From: Orthonyx spaldingii
Lineage: Eukaryota > Chordata > Aves > Passeriformes > Orthonychidae
Assembly (NCBI GenBank): GCA_013397795.1
Contig: VZTJ01001735.1
Coordinates: forward strand, 1,060,466 to 1,124,465
Length of the DNA stretch: 64,000 bases
Direction of reading: 5' to 3'
How positions within the stretch are numbered: position 1 is the first letter of the stretch; each line of letters begins with the position of its first letter. Shown in pieces: positions 40,401 to 51,827 of this stretch. Made by a program: the position numbers and the translations under genes. Below the pieces are notes generated by a model. That model did not search any database, had not been told where the DNA came from, and saw nothing but the letters and a program-made list of their open reading frames with translations.

Positions 40401-41416
40401 CTGCTCAAACAATATTTAAAATATCTGAAAAAACCTAATTAAATTAACAAATTGAAGTGAAATGCTAATCAGTGTTTGTACATGTAAAAATTGCCCTGTG
40501 GTTCATATACAATAGCGTGACAGTTTTATTTCTAGTTTTGATTTAAAATCTGAATCATATAATAAGGGTGCTAATTGTCTGAGACAATCTTTCCTTTAGC
40601 AAGCTAGCTAGTGTCTACATTTAATCATCTTGCTTGAAACAAAACAGAAAGCTAGCATTTGTCTAATGCTTGGAAGCAAAGGAAAAACAACAGCAGCGGA
40701 AACATAAATCAGCATGAATCCAGTTTAGCTGGCTGATATCAACATTTTTTTCTTTTCTGATGAGGATCTCACTCCTTCATTTTGCCCAGATGCCAAATTT
40801 CTCTTTGTGAGTTGTTTTTATAACTTTCTTCAATTTTTAAAAACAAATAAAAGATTAACATTGGAGTTAGCTTGTTTACTTTTAGCTAGAAATTCTCTGA
40901 CCCACAGTAGTATTCAAGCTTTCAACTTCTAATGTTTTTTTTATCAGTGGATGAATGTAGCTGACTTGTTACGGCCATCCAAAAATATTTTAGGGAAGTA
41001 ACACTGTAGAAGATTGTTTATTTGAAGTGGTAGTGAATAATCTGGAAACTCTGTGTCTACATTATTGTCTTCACTAATAAAATAGAAAACCTGTATTTAT
41101 TTTTGTTCTGTATTTATTTTGTCACTGTCAAAAGCAAATCTGAGAAGAGGTACAGGCTGTTTAGGATTATGTCAGCTGGTAGAGTGGAAATCCTTCAGGC
41201 TATATGACTGAAAACTATGTGATTTATCCCGATTTTAATAGCACCTAGAATTTCACTTATCATTGCCAAATTTCAAAATTAATTAAATTACCACAAGTGG
41301 GATTACAGAATCAAAGGAGAAAATAGTAATGTGGAATTAACAAAATATTTCCTTTTTTTGTATTGTGCTTTAGGCTCAGACAACAGTCAGTATTTCTAAA
41401 TTCACTCTGGAAAGTT
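37412..41416. other. AT-rich spacer holding the longest open frame outside repeats
   Basis: No supported gene. One plus-strand open frame at 39465-39944 has 159 codons, the longest not caused by a repeat in this window. It is rich in S, L, F, N and Q and has no recognisable domain or clear splice sites at its edges. I regard it as likely chance. Confidence 0.5.
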
Positions 41417-41465
41417 TTCCCTTCCCTTCCCTTCCCTTCCCTTCCCTTCCCTTCCCTTCCCTTCC
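41417..41465 (+). repeat. (TTCCC)n microsatellite
   Basis: About ten uninterrupted TTCCC units, all pyrimidine on the plus strand. Confidence 0.95.
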
Positions 41466-43594
41466 TCTGCTTGGAGGGGAAAAATAATTGAATATTCACG
41501 TGAAAGTAAGAAAATAGATTTTTTGCCATGGTATTTCATACTTTTCACAATGTGAAAAGAAATGCTACAGAAATGTCATAGGATCAGATAGAAAAGTAAT
41601 TAAAAACAGGCTAGGAATTTAGACTCTTAGTTCATGACTTCTTCACTGATTATAATACCTGCATTGTTTTTCTCAAGATTAGAGCACCACATAAAAATTG
41701 TTACTTTAGACTTGAGTAACTTCCTACAAATCCCACTAGGTAAGTCTGGAGTTCATCAGGGACTTATGGTTATCAGGAATGAGCTAAGTCCCTGTAGACT
41801 AGTACCTTTATTAGTGTCAAAAAAGACGGGAGAATTACCATCTCCTGGTCTAGTAACGCAGCCTAACGTGTGGAAGTTTGCCATCTGTGTACCACAAAGG
41901 ACACCTAAGACAGCCAAAAAGTCATAGTCCCAAAATACTACAGAATTTGGCTTTGGGAAGTTTCCATCTGCTCACTGTCCCGGTAAGAGGTCACCCCTTC
42001 ATTCTCTCCCCTTCACTACAGAGTAAGCAGTGGGCTTTCCCTGTGCCTGCCCAGAGCCAGCTGGCAGGAGGGACCTGTCTGCAGAGACTGAGGGCCCTCC
42101 ATGTGGCTCTAGGACATCTGCAGCTCCCCTCCTTGGCAAACTCCTTTCCCCTGCCCCTGGGTTGCTCTGCACTTCCGTAGAGCAGCTCTGCACAACATGT
42201 GCTTTGTCCATCACATCCATTTCCCTTGTGGAACATCTCATCCTTCCTTAAACTGCAGAAAGTGCTGCTGACATGTGGATGAAATCCTTCTTCTATTGCA
42301 CATTTACAGCAAAAAACCTAATCTTCCAGGATCTGCCAATCCACCTGGGTGTTAAGCTCAGAGTAGGGGAAGAAATAGTCTGAAATAAGTGCTTGCAAGG
42401 AAGCATGCTTGTGATTATTATTCCAATATGTTACACTTTTTAAATTAGGTGTACTTTTTAAATATTAATACTTTACTTCTAACTTCATAAGTCTGAGGAA
42501 AAAGGAAGAAGTGACCTTCTCCTGGAGGCCTGGACACAATTGGGATCCTCCTGGTTCATCCCTGGTTTAGTATGTCTGCCTAGGAGTACTTATCATAACA
42601 TGATACACCAGGCTCTGTTTCTAAACCACTGAGTATGATTGTAATACCACAGTACATATCTTCACTTTTAATGGCTATGGCCCCATATATTCCAGCATGG
42701 CTTAGAAAATTTCTTCCTTCTCTGCAACTGAAAAAAAAAATGAACTTAGTTAGCTCTTATGCTAGAAGAAAGTAATACAAGACCTCAGTAATTAAGTGTG
42801 TGACCTGCAGAATTCCTTTTTCTTTTATGTTTTGTCCACAGTCCACAAAAAATTGATGCTCTCTCAGGTAGCATACTTCTTTTTATCTACATACAACTCA
42901 TTGATCTCCTTTCAGTTTGGAGTTAGCTTGTTCCTTCTACTATCATTCCTGAGTTGACAAACGATATTTTCATAGGCATGGTTAGTAATCAATATACACA
43001 AGTAACTGTCATTGATCTGAGTACAACCCTTGATCTAGAAAATCACCAATTATAGCTATTTAAAACAGTTTCAGTTGGATTAGGTGGAACCCGGAGAAAA
43101 ATATTGCCTGAGAAATTTACCTAATCATGTTAAAACTAAGGCAAAATCATTTAATTAGATGGCATTTATAGAGTGAAATTTAGGCTTTTACCAACTTTAA
43201 AATGAGCTCTCTGAAGAGTATGTATATTGAATTTTATATATATAAATACAACTACTATTACCAGATTTAGAAACCTACATAGAATGAGGTCTAAATTTCT
43301 TATTAACATTTTAAATGTGTACTTAATGCAAACAATACCATGTGAATATTGATATAATTTGGTATATTGCAGCTTTCTATACTGACAAGTTTGAGCTTTT
43401 GTTTCAAGCTTGAGCCCCTGACAGTATGTTTCATTCTGTGTGTTCCAGCTGCAGCTATCCTGCAAACATGAGTTCCTTAAACCTGCTCAGCTCAGGAAAA
43501 CAGGACTAGAAAATATATATTTCATAACCCTATACAGCAATACAAGCTATGATAAATCACCTGCAAGTATTTAACCATATAATTCACACTCACT

Positions 43595-43638
43595 TTAAAG
43601 CCCCTTTGCCCTGCCAAAGATGTTTAAAGGGGCTTTAA
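43595..43638. repeat. 13-bp inverted repeat (hairpin)
   Basis: The arms ttaaagccccttt (43595-43607) and aaaggggctttaa (43626-43638) are perfectly complementary with an 18-base loop. The stem is too short for a microRNA precursor, and no run of T follows that would suggest a Pol III product. Confidence 0.85.
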
Positions 43639-43905
43639 TATAGCAGTGAATGAAGCCCGGTGACCAGCTGTAGTTTGGTATTTCCAAGCTTTTATCAATT
43701 TTCACCACAGCTTTCATGTTATTTTTAGAAACTGGCTGGAATCAGAACTCAAGTCTGAAGTTGTCTGGGTTTGCAGGGACTGATTTTGGCTCCATTTTCA
43801 TCATGACTGCAACTAAATAAATGGCTCTGATTTTGCTCAGGCATCCTTTCTGTCTTTCTCATCTCCATCAGGCTGCACACATTCTGTAGCCATGGACTTG
43901 GTTCC

Positions 43906-43935
43906 AGGAAGGTTAATGGTAGGAAGGTTAATGGT
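43906..43935. repeat. 15-bp tandem duplication
   Basis: The unit aggaaggttaatggt is present twice head to tail without differences. Confidence 0.9.
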
Positions 43936-46900
43936 CTCCATTTCATTCACCATTTATAGGAACCATTTTCTCCTGTTTATCCAGTAAATGGCTGCACATT
44001 TGAGTGACACCTCTGTGATCTGTATGGAGTTATACAGCTGAAACCTCCACACACAGTATCCTTTACATGTCTTTCAGTACAAAAGAAAGGTGATTTTAGA
44101 TTTCAGGGATACCAGGGGACCACACAAAATGCACATCACCTTGCAAGACAAAGAAGGCTCTTTCTGCAAAGAGAGACAGGGAAGTTCAGGGGAACAAGCA
44201 AGTAGTTTTGCAGACTTACCACAGGAAAGGAAATGTTTTCCTTTCTCAGCATTGCAAAAAGAAAAATTCCTACATAAAGCCCAGCAACAGGGGCACTTTG
44301 CCAGTTGGGGAATTTACAAATTCTCTCTTGAATATTGTAATAATTTGTTACTAGGGAGTAGCTGCTGCTGACCATGAGACAAGGGGTCTAACTGTAAGCC
44401 ATAAGCAAGGGAAGAAGGACGGTGTAAGAGTCTAAGAACTATCATTTTGAGGCTCTCAAAATATGAAGCAGATTGATATTCCTCAAAAGAAACATTTGTT
44501 TCCAGCTGACAAACTAGAAATACTATCTTAGGTAAAAAGAGTCAAAACACTTCAGTCAAAAAGCTGATAATTTAGGCAAAACTTTTCCTGCTCATTTTAA
44601 AAATATATTTTTCCATTGGTGGGTTTATTTGTTTGTTTGGTTTGAAAGAAATAAAGTAAAAGTAGCAGAAGCTATGCTACATCTTCTCTATCTTTCACCT
44701 ATCTTTGATTCTCTGATAACAGATGCAACCTCTATCATTTACTTTGCCTCTCTTACAGTCTTAAACTATTACAGACACTACAGTCCAATAGAGAGGGTTA
44801 AACTCAAGTTCTTTACTTAGGCACAGGCACAAAAGTAAACTAGGCTGAACAGGGCCTAAAACTTTCAATACCAAAGCACACTATGGGAGCTGAGGAAAAC
44901 AAGATATACTTGGACTCCTTTGGAAATAACATGGGCATTATGGAGATGATGCTCAATGTTTATCGAGTGCAAAAACTCTTCCTAGGAAAATATACTTGCA
45001 CATTAGCCCCAGTATTTTACTAATTTAGTCTCATCATATCTGAATGAATTAAATGTAACCACCAATTAATTCAAAACTCATGAGCTAACCTACCTCTAGA
45101 GATTTTCTGCAGCTTGTCAGACTTAATTGTTTAGGGACATTACTTCCCAAATAGCCCAGTCTCAAAGGTGTTGACTTTCACTTTTTTCATTTCCAAGCTG
45201 TTGATAGGTGCATTTGTTCTACTAAAAATCATCATCACGTGTTTGACCTGCCTATACTACTAGTGAATTTAATAACATTTCTGGTTTCATGACCACCAAT
45301 GCATTTCCATTAGCAGTGGGTGGGAGGTGCGTGTGCAGCTGGCGGAATGGCATCTCTCTTTGCAAGGTCTGGATCAGGCTGAGGCTGTAGCATGAACCTG
45401 AAATATGGTCATGCTCCCAACTGCTGGTTATGTTAGTTGTGGTTTCACTGGTGTGAGTGGGTTATCGAAAGAAGTTTTAAAAGGCAGTTTTAAGAAAAAT
45501 GCTGGTTCTCAAAAGGCTTTGGCCTCTGGCTCTGTGGGAGGGTATTAACATTACCTATCAAGATCTCCAAAGTATTACTAGGTTGCAGCCTACTTAGGCA
45601 GAAGATCTAATCTCTGAGTTTCCTTGACCTTGTGATCTTTTACCTCAAGTGAAAGTCTGCATTTCATTTTAGAAATGTAAACATTATTAGTGCATATGTG
45701 AAAGACCACCACTACTCTACAATGGAAGATAAATAAATTCAGAAGAAATGCCCAAGGCCTAGACTGAACCACCTGTATATATCGTTAGCAAACATGTTAC
45801 CAGAAGGCAAAAATATTGTCTTTATTAAGTTATATGAAAACAAAAAATGGAGAGAGTTAAACTGAGAATATTGACTAGTTCAAAAAGTTTTATAAAATTT
45901 AACTTAGATACTGCTTTCAAAAACCTTAGCTCTTCACTTCACATGTACAAATTCTGCAGTTTTTATACATAGATGTATATATGTATATTTAATCCTGTGT
46001 TTGGTCTGGACAACATTTAATGATATTCCATACCTCTTAACTGTCCACCAATATATTGCTACCAATGTGGGTGGGAACTGTGTATGTGTCTATGTGCGTC
46101 TGTCTAGGTGTCTTTTTACTTTGGTATAAATCTGATGATTGATCTATGTTTTCAATAGGTTTTATTTCTTTACTCCTAAATCCATAACAGTATACAAATT
46201 CTGCTCTCAAAAAATCACAAACGAACAAAAAAAAAAATTAGAATATTTGGTCCCCCAAAGAAGGGGAAAGCCAGTCTCTCGGTGGAGCTGAACCATGAAG
46301 AGACACAGTCCTCACAGAGGCCACTTAGGAGGAGTTCCCCTCAACATCCTACACCTGGAAGGAGATATTTGAGGAGAAAAGCAAAGGCGTCTCATTCCCC
46401 TTCAATTCTGTGCAGGCAGCACAGTTCTATCAGTGCAGGGCAGATGTCAGCATTGCACTGCTGCTTTCTTCTCATCCACACGTAATTCCTGTCTCCAGAG
46501 GTCTGGAGGGTTGACAAGAGGTAGTGGCCAGAGAACCTGCTGTGCCAGCCGTACCCTTCCCATCAGGGTGAGGAGCCATCACAGTGCGCGGCACTGCAGC
46601 CCTTGTGCTGGGGGTGGCCTGGCCATTACTCAGCTCTGCTGGCCGGAAAGGGAACAGTGACAGAAGTACCCAAGACTTTACACGTGTAGCAACTCTTCCT
46701 AGGGCCTTTTTAATTCTCATCTTCCTGATAGTCATCTCCAGTTGCATTGCACTTACAAAGCACATTGAATTTTGAGTAATGCTGCAATGACTCACAGCCA
46801 TTAAGTTAAAAAATGTCTGCATTTGTATACTGTACTCATCACCATAACTGCATGGTGACATCATCCAAAATCTCAGTCTATTCTACCAGTTTGGCCAAGC

Positions 46901-47935
46901 ATCTCAGCATTGGTTTATGGCACCAGTTTGTCATGGATTTAGAGGATCCTTTTCTCAGTTTTGCTGGGAAATATGGGGAATCATGCAGAATACTGCAAAT
47001 ACTTAGGACACACTAAAGCACTTAAGGGAGACCCACCCACTCTAGATGCTATACATAGCTATATCTTGTTCATTGCCACTTAATACATTTCTGAAGGTAT
47101 CATTCTGATGTTACCTCAATTTCTGCAAGAACTGTTTAGGTTCAACTAACATTTGTATATTTAATTATGTCACATATCCTTGGTGCTTTTAGATTCAAAA
47201 CTAATTAGACAACATATTTCACCAGGGTATCTTTCCTCTAGCATACAAAGCTCTGCTAATAAAATGCATCAGCTTGGGAACCTGGGAATGGAAAAATTGT
47301 TTTGGATTGAGTTTCTAACTATTTTTCACTTGAGAAATGTTAGCAAATTACTAGGTGAAGGATGGATTTGAAGAATAGAAAAACTGACACAGTGGCCATC
47401 CTAGTTTATTTACTATTTTCAGCTCTATTGTGGAAGAGTCAAAAATAACAGTGCTGCTGTGTAAATGCAAAATGTTGCAAGCCAGGTGAAGGCAGAGCAT
47501 TTCTGTTTCTAAAAAGCTTAATTTCATAAGACATTTTGCTCCTCCAAGTATTCTGTGGTCACCGGCAAGAAACAAAATTGCTGCATCTCTTGCATATCAT
47601 GTTAATGAATCCAAAAGCTTTGTGTGTAGGGCAGTGTGCCCCGAAATAGTTTGAAAGTTTAGCCCTGATACCCCCTGGAGCCAATTGAATCTAGGGCAGG
47701 AAGGCAGGGCACTCTCAAGTTTTAAAACCTGGAAATTTTTTCCTGAAATAACGTTTGGAATAAACTACTTGCAGTAAATAACACTGCGGGAATTTTCACT
47801 GATAGAGGATTGTGTTTAAGACACCCTGACACAAAAAATAAATCACCTTTGACTTCAATTATCAAGTGCTAAAAGAGAGAGAAAGGGGTGGGCTTCTTGC
47901 TTTTTGAGGATAAATATGTACAAAAAAAGAAAAAC

Positions 47936-47997
47936 ATCACCATGGAAACCAAACTATTGCCATAGTTTTTCATACAGAAAAATGTCACAATGGAAAC
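47936..47997. promoter_or_regulatory. Cluster of three RFX/X-box-like motifs
   Basis: Two close matches to the RFX-factor X-box (consensus GTNRCCATGGNAAC) lie 48 bases apart: atcaccatggaaac (47936-47949, 13 of 14) and gtcacaatggaaac (47984-47997, 13 of 14). Between them attgccatag (47956-47965) keeps the first half-site. RFX factors act on promoters and enhancers of ciliary and neuronal genes and bind as dimers to such imperfect inverted repeats. The surrounding sequence (about 47630-48190) is not a recognisable repeat. Binding is inferred; the target gene is unknown. Confidence 0.35.
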
Positions 47998-47999
47998 TT

Positions 48000-50900
48000 G
48001 TGTTCATTGCAAAAACAAACAGCTTGAAACTAAGTTGAAGGTACTATTACAACCTCGTTGCTTGGGCTCCTTTGCCGCTCATTTTCTTTTATCCGTCTTC
48101 TTGTGTTTCCCATCTGGATTACAATTACGATGTCATACTTCAACCTGCTGTCTAAGGTGAAAGGTTAATGTTTTTCCAGTTCAATAAAAGAAAAACTTTA
48201 ATAAAGATGAAAGGCAGATAAGTATCCAAAAATGGTTCTCTTCACCTGTGTTCAATCATAATGACAAAAACTGCTTAAATCAATTTTAAATATTAAACAG
48301 ACAACAAAAATATTAAATTAAGGCACTAATTCTACAGGCACAGTTCTTCATGGGTTTAAACTTATAAATAACTCTACTGTTGTGACTAGTGTCTTTGTAA
48401 TCAATGAGATGTTTGTGTGACTGTTTATTAGCAAGCTCAGCACTTCAATGGGTGGGAACAGAAAATACACAGAAGCTCAGAGATACTATTAAATAATGTA
48501 ATACATCAGGAAGAAGAAAATAAGAGAAAATGGAATATTAATCTACACAAACTGCATCCCCAAATGCTGCCAAAGACTATAACCTTCTGTTTAGTATATT
48601 TGCTCCACTGAAGACAGACTTTTGGGTAAACAGAGATGATCAAGCATGTGCTAATTTGGAAGCAGTGTAAATGCCTTTCAGCATGTCTCATTTGCCAAGA
48701 CTAGAAGTCGATTTGCCAAAACACTTCACCACAGCTGCGTAGCACAATGATGCTAAATCTTACTTTCTTGGAGTCAAATCAAGAACTCAGGCAAGTAATG
48801 CTATTCTCTGAAGGAGTCCCTTTGGTTTTAATAGGACTCATTGTGTGAATGAATAATCACAGAAGAATGTGAGCAGGAGGCTAAAAATCTGGCTGTTGAA
48901 TCTGTTCTTGGCAAGCCAAGTGGACAGACCAGGTAGGAGTGAGCTTTGGTTGTCCATGGCATTGTTCCCTGACCTATAAACCCACATACCAAAGGGCTTT
49001 TAAAATATCTTCATGATAACTTAGCTGACTTCCTATTAGCAATTATTCTATTTCTTCTGTACAGCATAGAAGTTCTTTGAATTACTATGGGCTGTTATTT
49101 AAATGCATATTTAAATTCCTGTAGACAGGAGATTTTTAACCCCAATAGACTACAACTGCTCCATTAAATCAGTTTCAGAATTTCATGTCTATTTGGCTGC
49201 AGCACATACAGAACAATCTGTGAGTAGTTATGAAATATATTATTTTTAAAATTAGGTTGTGGGTGTATGTGTGTATAAATGGCCAGTTGAAAAAAATATG
49301 AGTTATCTGGCATTTTAACAATAGCTCTTAACACTTCTCTGCCTTTAAAAGACTAATGACCTGCAAAATTTAATTTTAAGATATTTTTGTTTCATAAGCT
49401 AAAAAAGGCATCTAATGTCACACCATTCCCATATCTTTCATTTATACAATGTCATAACGACTGAAACAATTTGCTTCCATTTTTTTCTTTAGATCAGCTG
49501 CTTTTGAATTTAAGATGCTATAGCTTCATCCCAGAGAAAACTCAACTTTGGACCTCTACAACATGCCCAACCTTAATTCCATGAACCGAGCTGTCCCATT
49601 GTGGTTAGCTGATCTAATGGAACAGAGAAAGTCACAGTATTCCATTCATAGCCATGCTTAACTTTGCTATAAGGACTACTCTAAGCATTCAAGTTAAACA
49701 CGTGTATATGTTTTTTTTCCCAGTACTTGGGTCTAAGTCTTTTTTACAGGACTGGACTCCTAATGGTTTAATCATAAAAATCTGAAACAAGGAGTTATAA
49801 ATGAAAAATATTACACAAATGTACCCAGAGTGGCACAAATGGCATCATCATGGTAATCACACTAGATATTTTCAGGGAACCAAACAATATAAAATAATTC
49901 AAATCTTTCTACTGAGGAAAGAAAAAAAGAGTTAACTGAATAAAGTACTTCAGAGGATTGTAACCCACTTATGTTTTCATTTAAATGCACATTAAGATTT
50001 TTCTAAAAAGGCCAAAGACAGTTTTTGTAACACCACATATGGATGTCAGCAGTGTGTGCAAAATGGAGAGGGAACAGTTCATTCTCATTAGGTTTAGTGC
50101 CATATTTTTCTAGGTAAGATCAGCTGTAATAGTGGTATTTCATTGTGATTTTGAACCATTAATTTTCTCAATAAAAAGTGTTAGATTTTTAATAAATGGA
50201 AACCTCAGAATGCATGAATGTTCATGGTCAAGTGCCAAGCATCATTTAAAAAAGGCTATTGTAAGTCTACTTTTATTGTTCTTCATAGACCACCAGGATT
50301 AGATAGTGTGTGGCCTACAGAGCAATTAGACATTTACAAAGCATTCTCTGCTGGAACAGCATGCCCAGAAACAAAAGAAAACCTGATTTGTTTGCAAACA
50401 GCAAATACTCAAGGCAGGAATCTGTGCTAAAGTTCTATCTCTTTATAGTCCATAAAAATAGATGAAAAATTATCATATGAAAATAAGAGTGGTTATTGAA
50501 ATTTTCTTCAGGTCACATAGCAGTGGAAATTGTATTCTTGATCACAGTATTTTGTCCAGTGATGAATGCCTGGTCCTTGTACCAGCTGATGACAGCAGGA
50601 AAGTTTCATCTCATTTCCTCTGACTCCCTCCCAACTCCAACACCAGGCAAACCAAGCTGAAGCCTAAATGCTACTTTCCTCTGGGTGACCTGGATGACTG
50701 TGCAGAGGAATATATTTTGCTTCTCCAAAGGCTCAACATAGCATTGACTCTGTCATTCCTAGATTTGATGATCTCGGCTCTCCCTATTCAGCAGCTGATG
50801 CACATCCAGAACATGCACGATAGGTGTCTCTTGCCCATTTTTATCTGCACAGCTTTACCAGTGGCAGGCCTGCTTCATAGCCTGGCTGCTGCATTTCTGC

Positions 50901-51535
50901 ATCTCTTGGGAGAGCAACCCCTGCCTGAAATAAGGGCCGTATTATTCTGACAGAAAATTAAGCCTTTAACACAGACTCTGAAGGGCCATCAGAAACTTCT
51001 GTACACACACTTCATCTCATGCATTGCTGCCAATAGCATACTTAGTCCTTATCACCATCCGGCAGCAACGCTAAAGACACAATCATGTCACTGGAGGTAT
51101 TTCCCTATAAAGTGCTCTCATCAATAGCAACACGAGGGTCTCCAGGTAAATCCATGTACTCTCAATGCCTGATCAGGGACAGTGTTTAAGGTGACATCAG
51201 AGACCTGTACAGAGTCTCTGTACATGGGCAGTCCATGCTTCCTATAACTCTCAGTTACATAAAACAATTTTAGTGTTTCTTGTAAACAGAGACTTGGAAA
51301 TACAAATTAAAGTAACAGCAATTCAAATCAAACATCCAGTCAACAGTTGAGAATCTGCTCCAGCGCACATATTCTTTAAAGGCTGTACCCACCCACAGGT
51401 TAAAGAACTTTTATGGTCAGTATATATACCATTAAGACACCACAGTCTGATGAATGGAATCAAGCTGAAAAATACATGTGGCTTTTAATTATTTGTTTAT
51501 ATTATTCTGAATTTAACTGAAAGTAAAAACTTAAC
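48000..51535. other. AT-rich spacer without recognisable genes
   Basis: No supported gene or named repeat. A somewhat GC-richer patch lies at about 50590-51070 with an open frame of 77 codons (50717-50950 plus) of unknown nature. The rest is unique AT-rich sequence. Confidence 0.5.
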
Positions 51536-51539
51536 AGGC

Positions 51540-51612
51540 AAAATTATAGTTGGTATAAATCTGTACACCTTCACTGACTCTTCTGATTTACATCAACTGG
51601 GGATCTGGCCCA
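51540..51612 (+). mobile_element. Possible fragment of an old amniote repeat
   Basis: The order 'gtataaatctgtacacc', 'cactgactcttctgattta', 'catcaactggggatctggccc' resembles a phrase often met in old repeated DNA of birds and reptiles, which typically ends in 'gaggatctggccc'. The family name is not known to me and the match is from memory. Confidence 0.3.
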
Positions 51613-51693
51613 CACTGTTGCATTGTAAAGGAAAACATTTTGTGTTTTCTTCATTACTATGACCAATGTATTTTTTGTAATATCAAAACAAAT

Positions 51694-51827
51694 TCCTCTC
51701 CTCTCCTCTCCTCNNNNNNNNNNNNNNNNNNNNNNNNNNNNNNNNNNNNNNNNNNNNNNNNNNNNNNNNNNNNNNNNNNNNNNNNNNNNNNNNNTCCTCT
51801 CCTCTCCTCTCCTCTCCTCTCCTCTCC
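51694..51827 (+). repeat. (TCCTC)n microsatellite interrupted by an assembly gap
   Basis: Pentamer TCCTC units run from 51694 to 51713 and from 51795 to 51827. Between them are 81 N (51714-51794). The true repeat length is unknown. Open frames containing long X stretches across it have no meaning. Confidence 0.95.

Larger units (their letters stand above)
41466..47629. other. Spacer with some GC-richer patches
   Basis: About 6 kb without a supported gene. Two patches are visibly less AT-rich than their surroundings: about 41960-42240 and 46260-46670. Both hold overlapping open frames on both strands, up to 130 codons at 46472-46864 minus, without known motifs. They might be old transposon pieces. 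A 13-bp hairpin (43595-43638) and a 15-bp tandem duplication (43906-43935) lie between them. Confidence 0.5.

Noticed and set aside
46472..46864. 130-codon minus-strand open frame
   Set aside because: No known motif, located in a GC-richer patch with competing frames on the other strand; not supportable as a gene.
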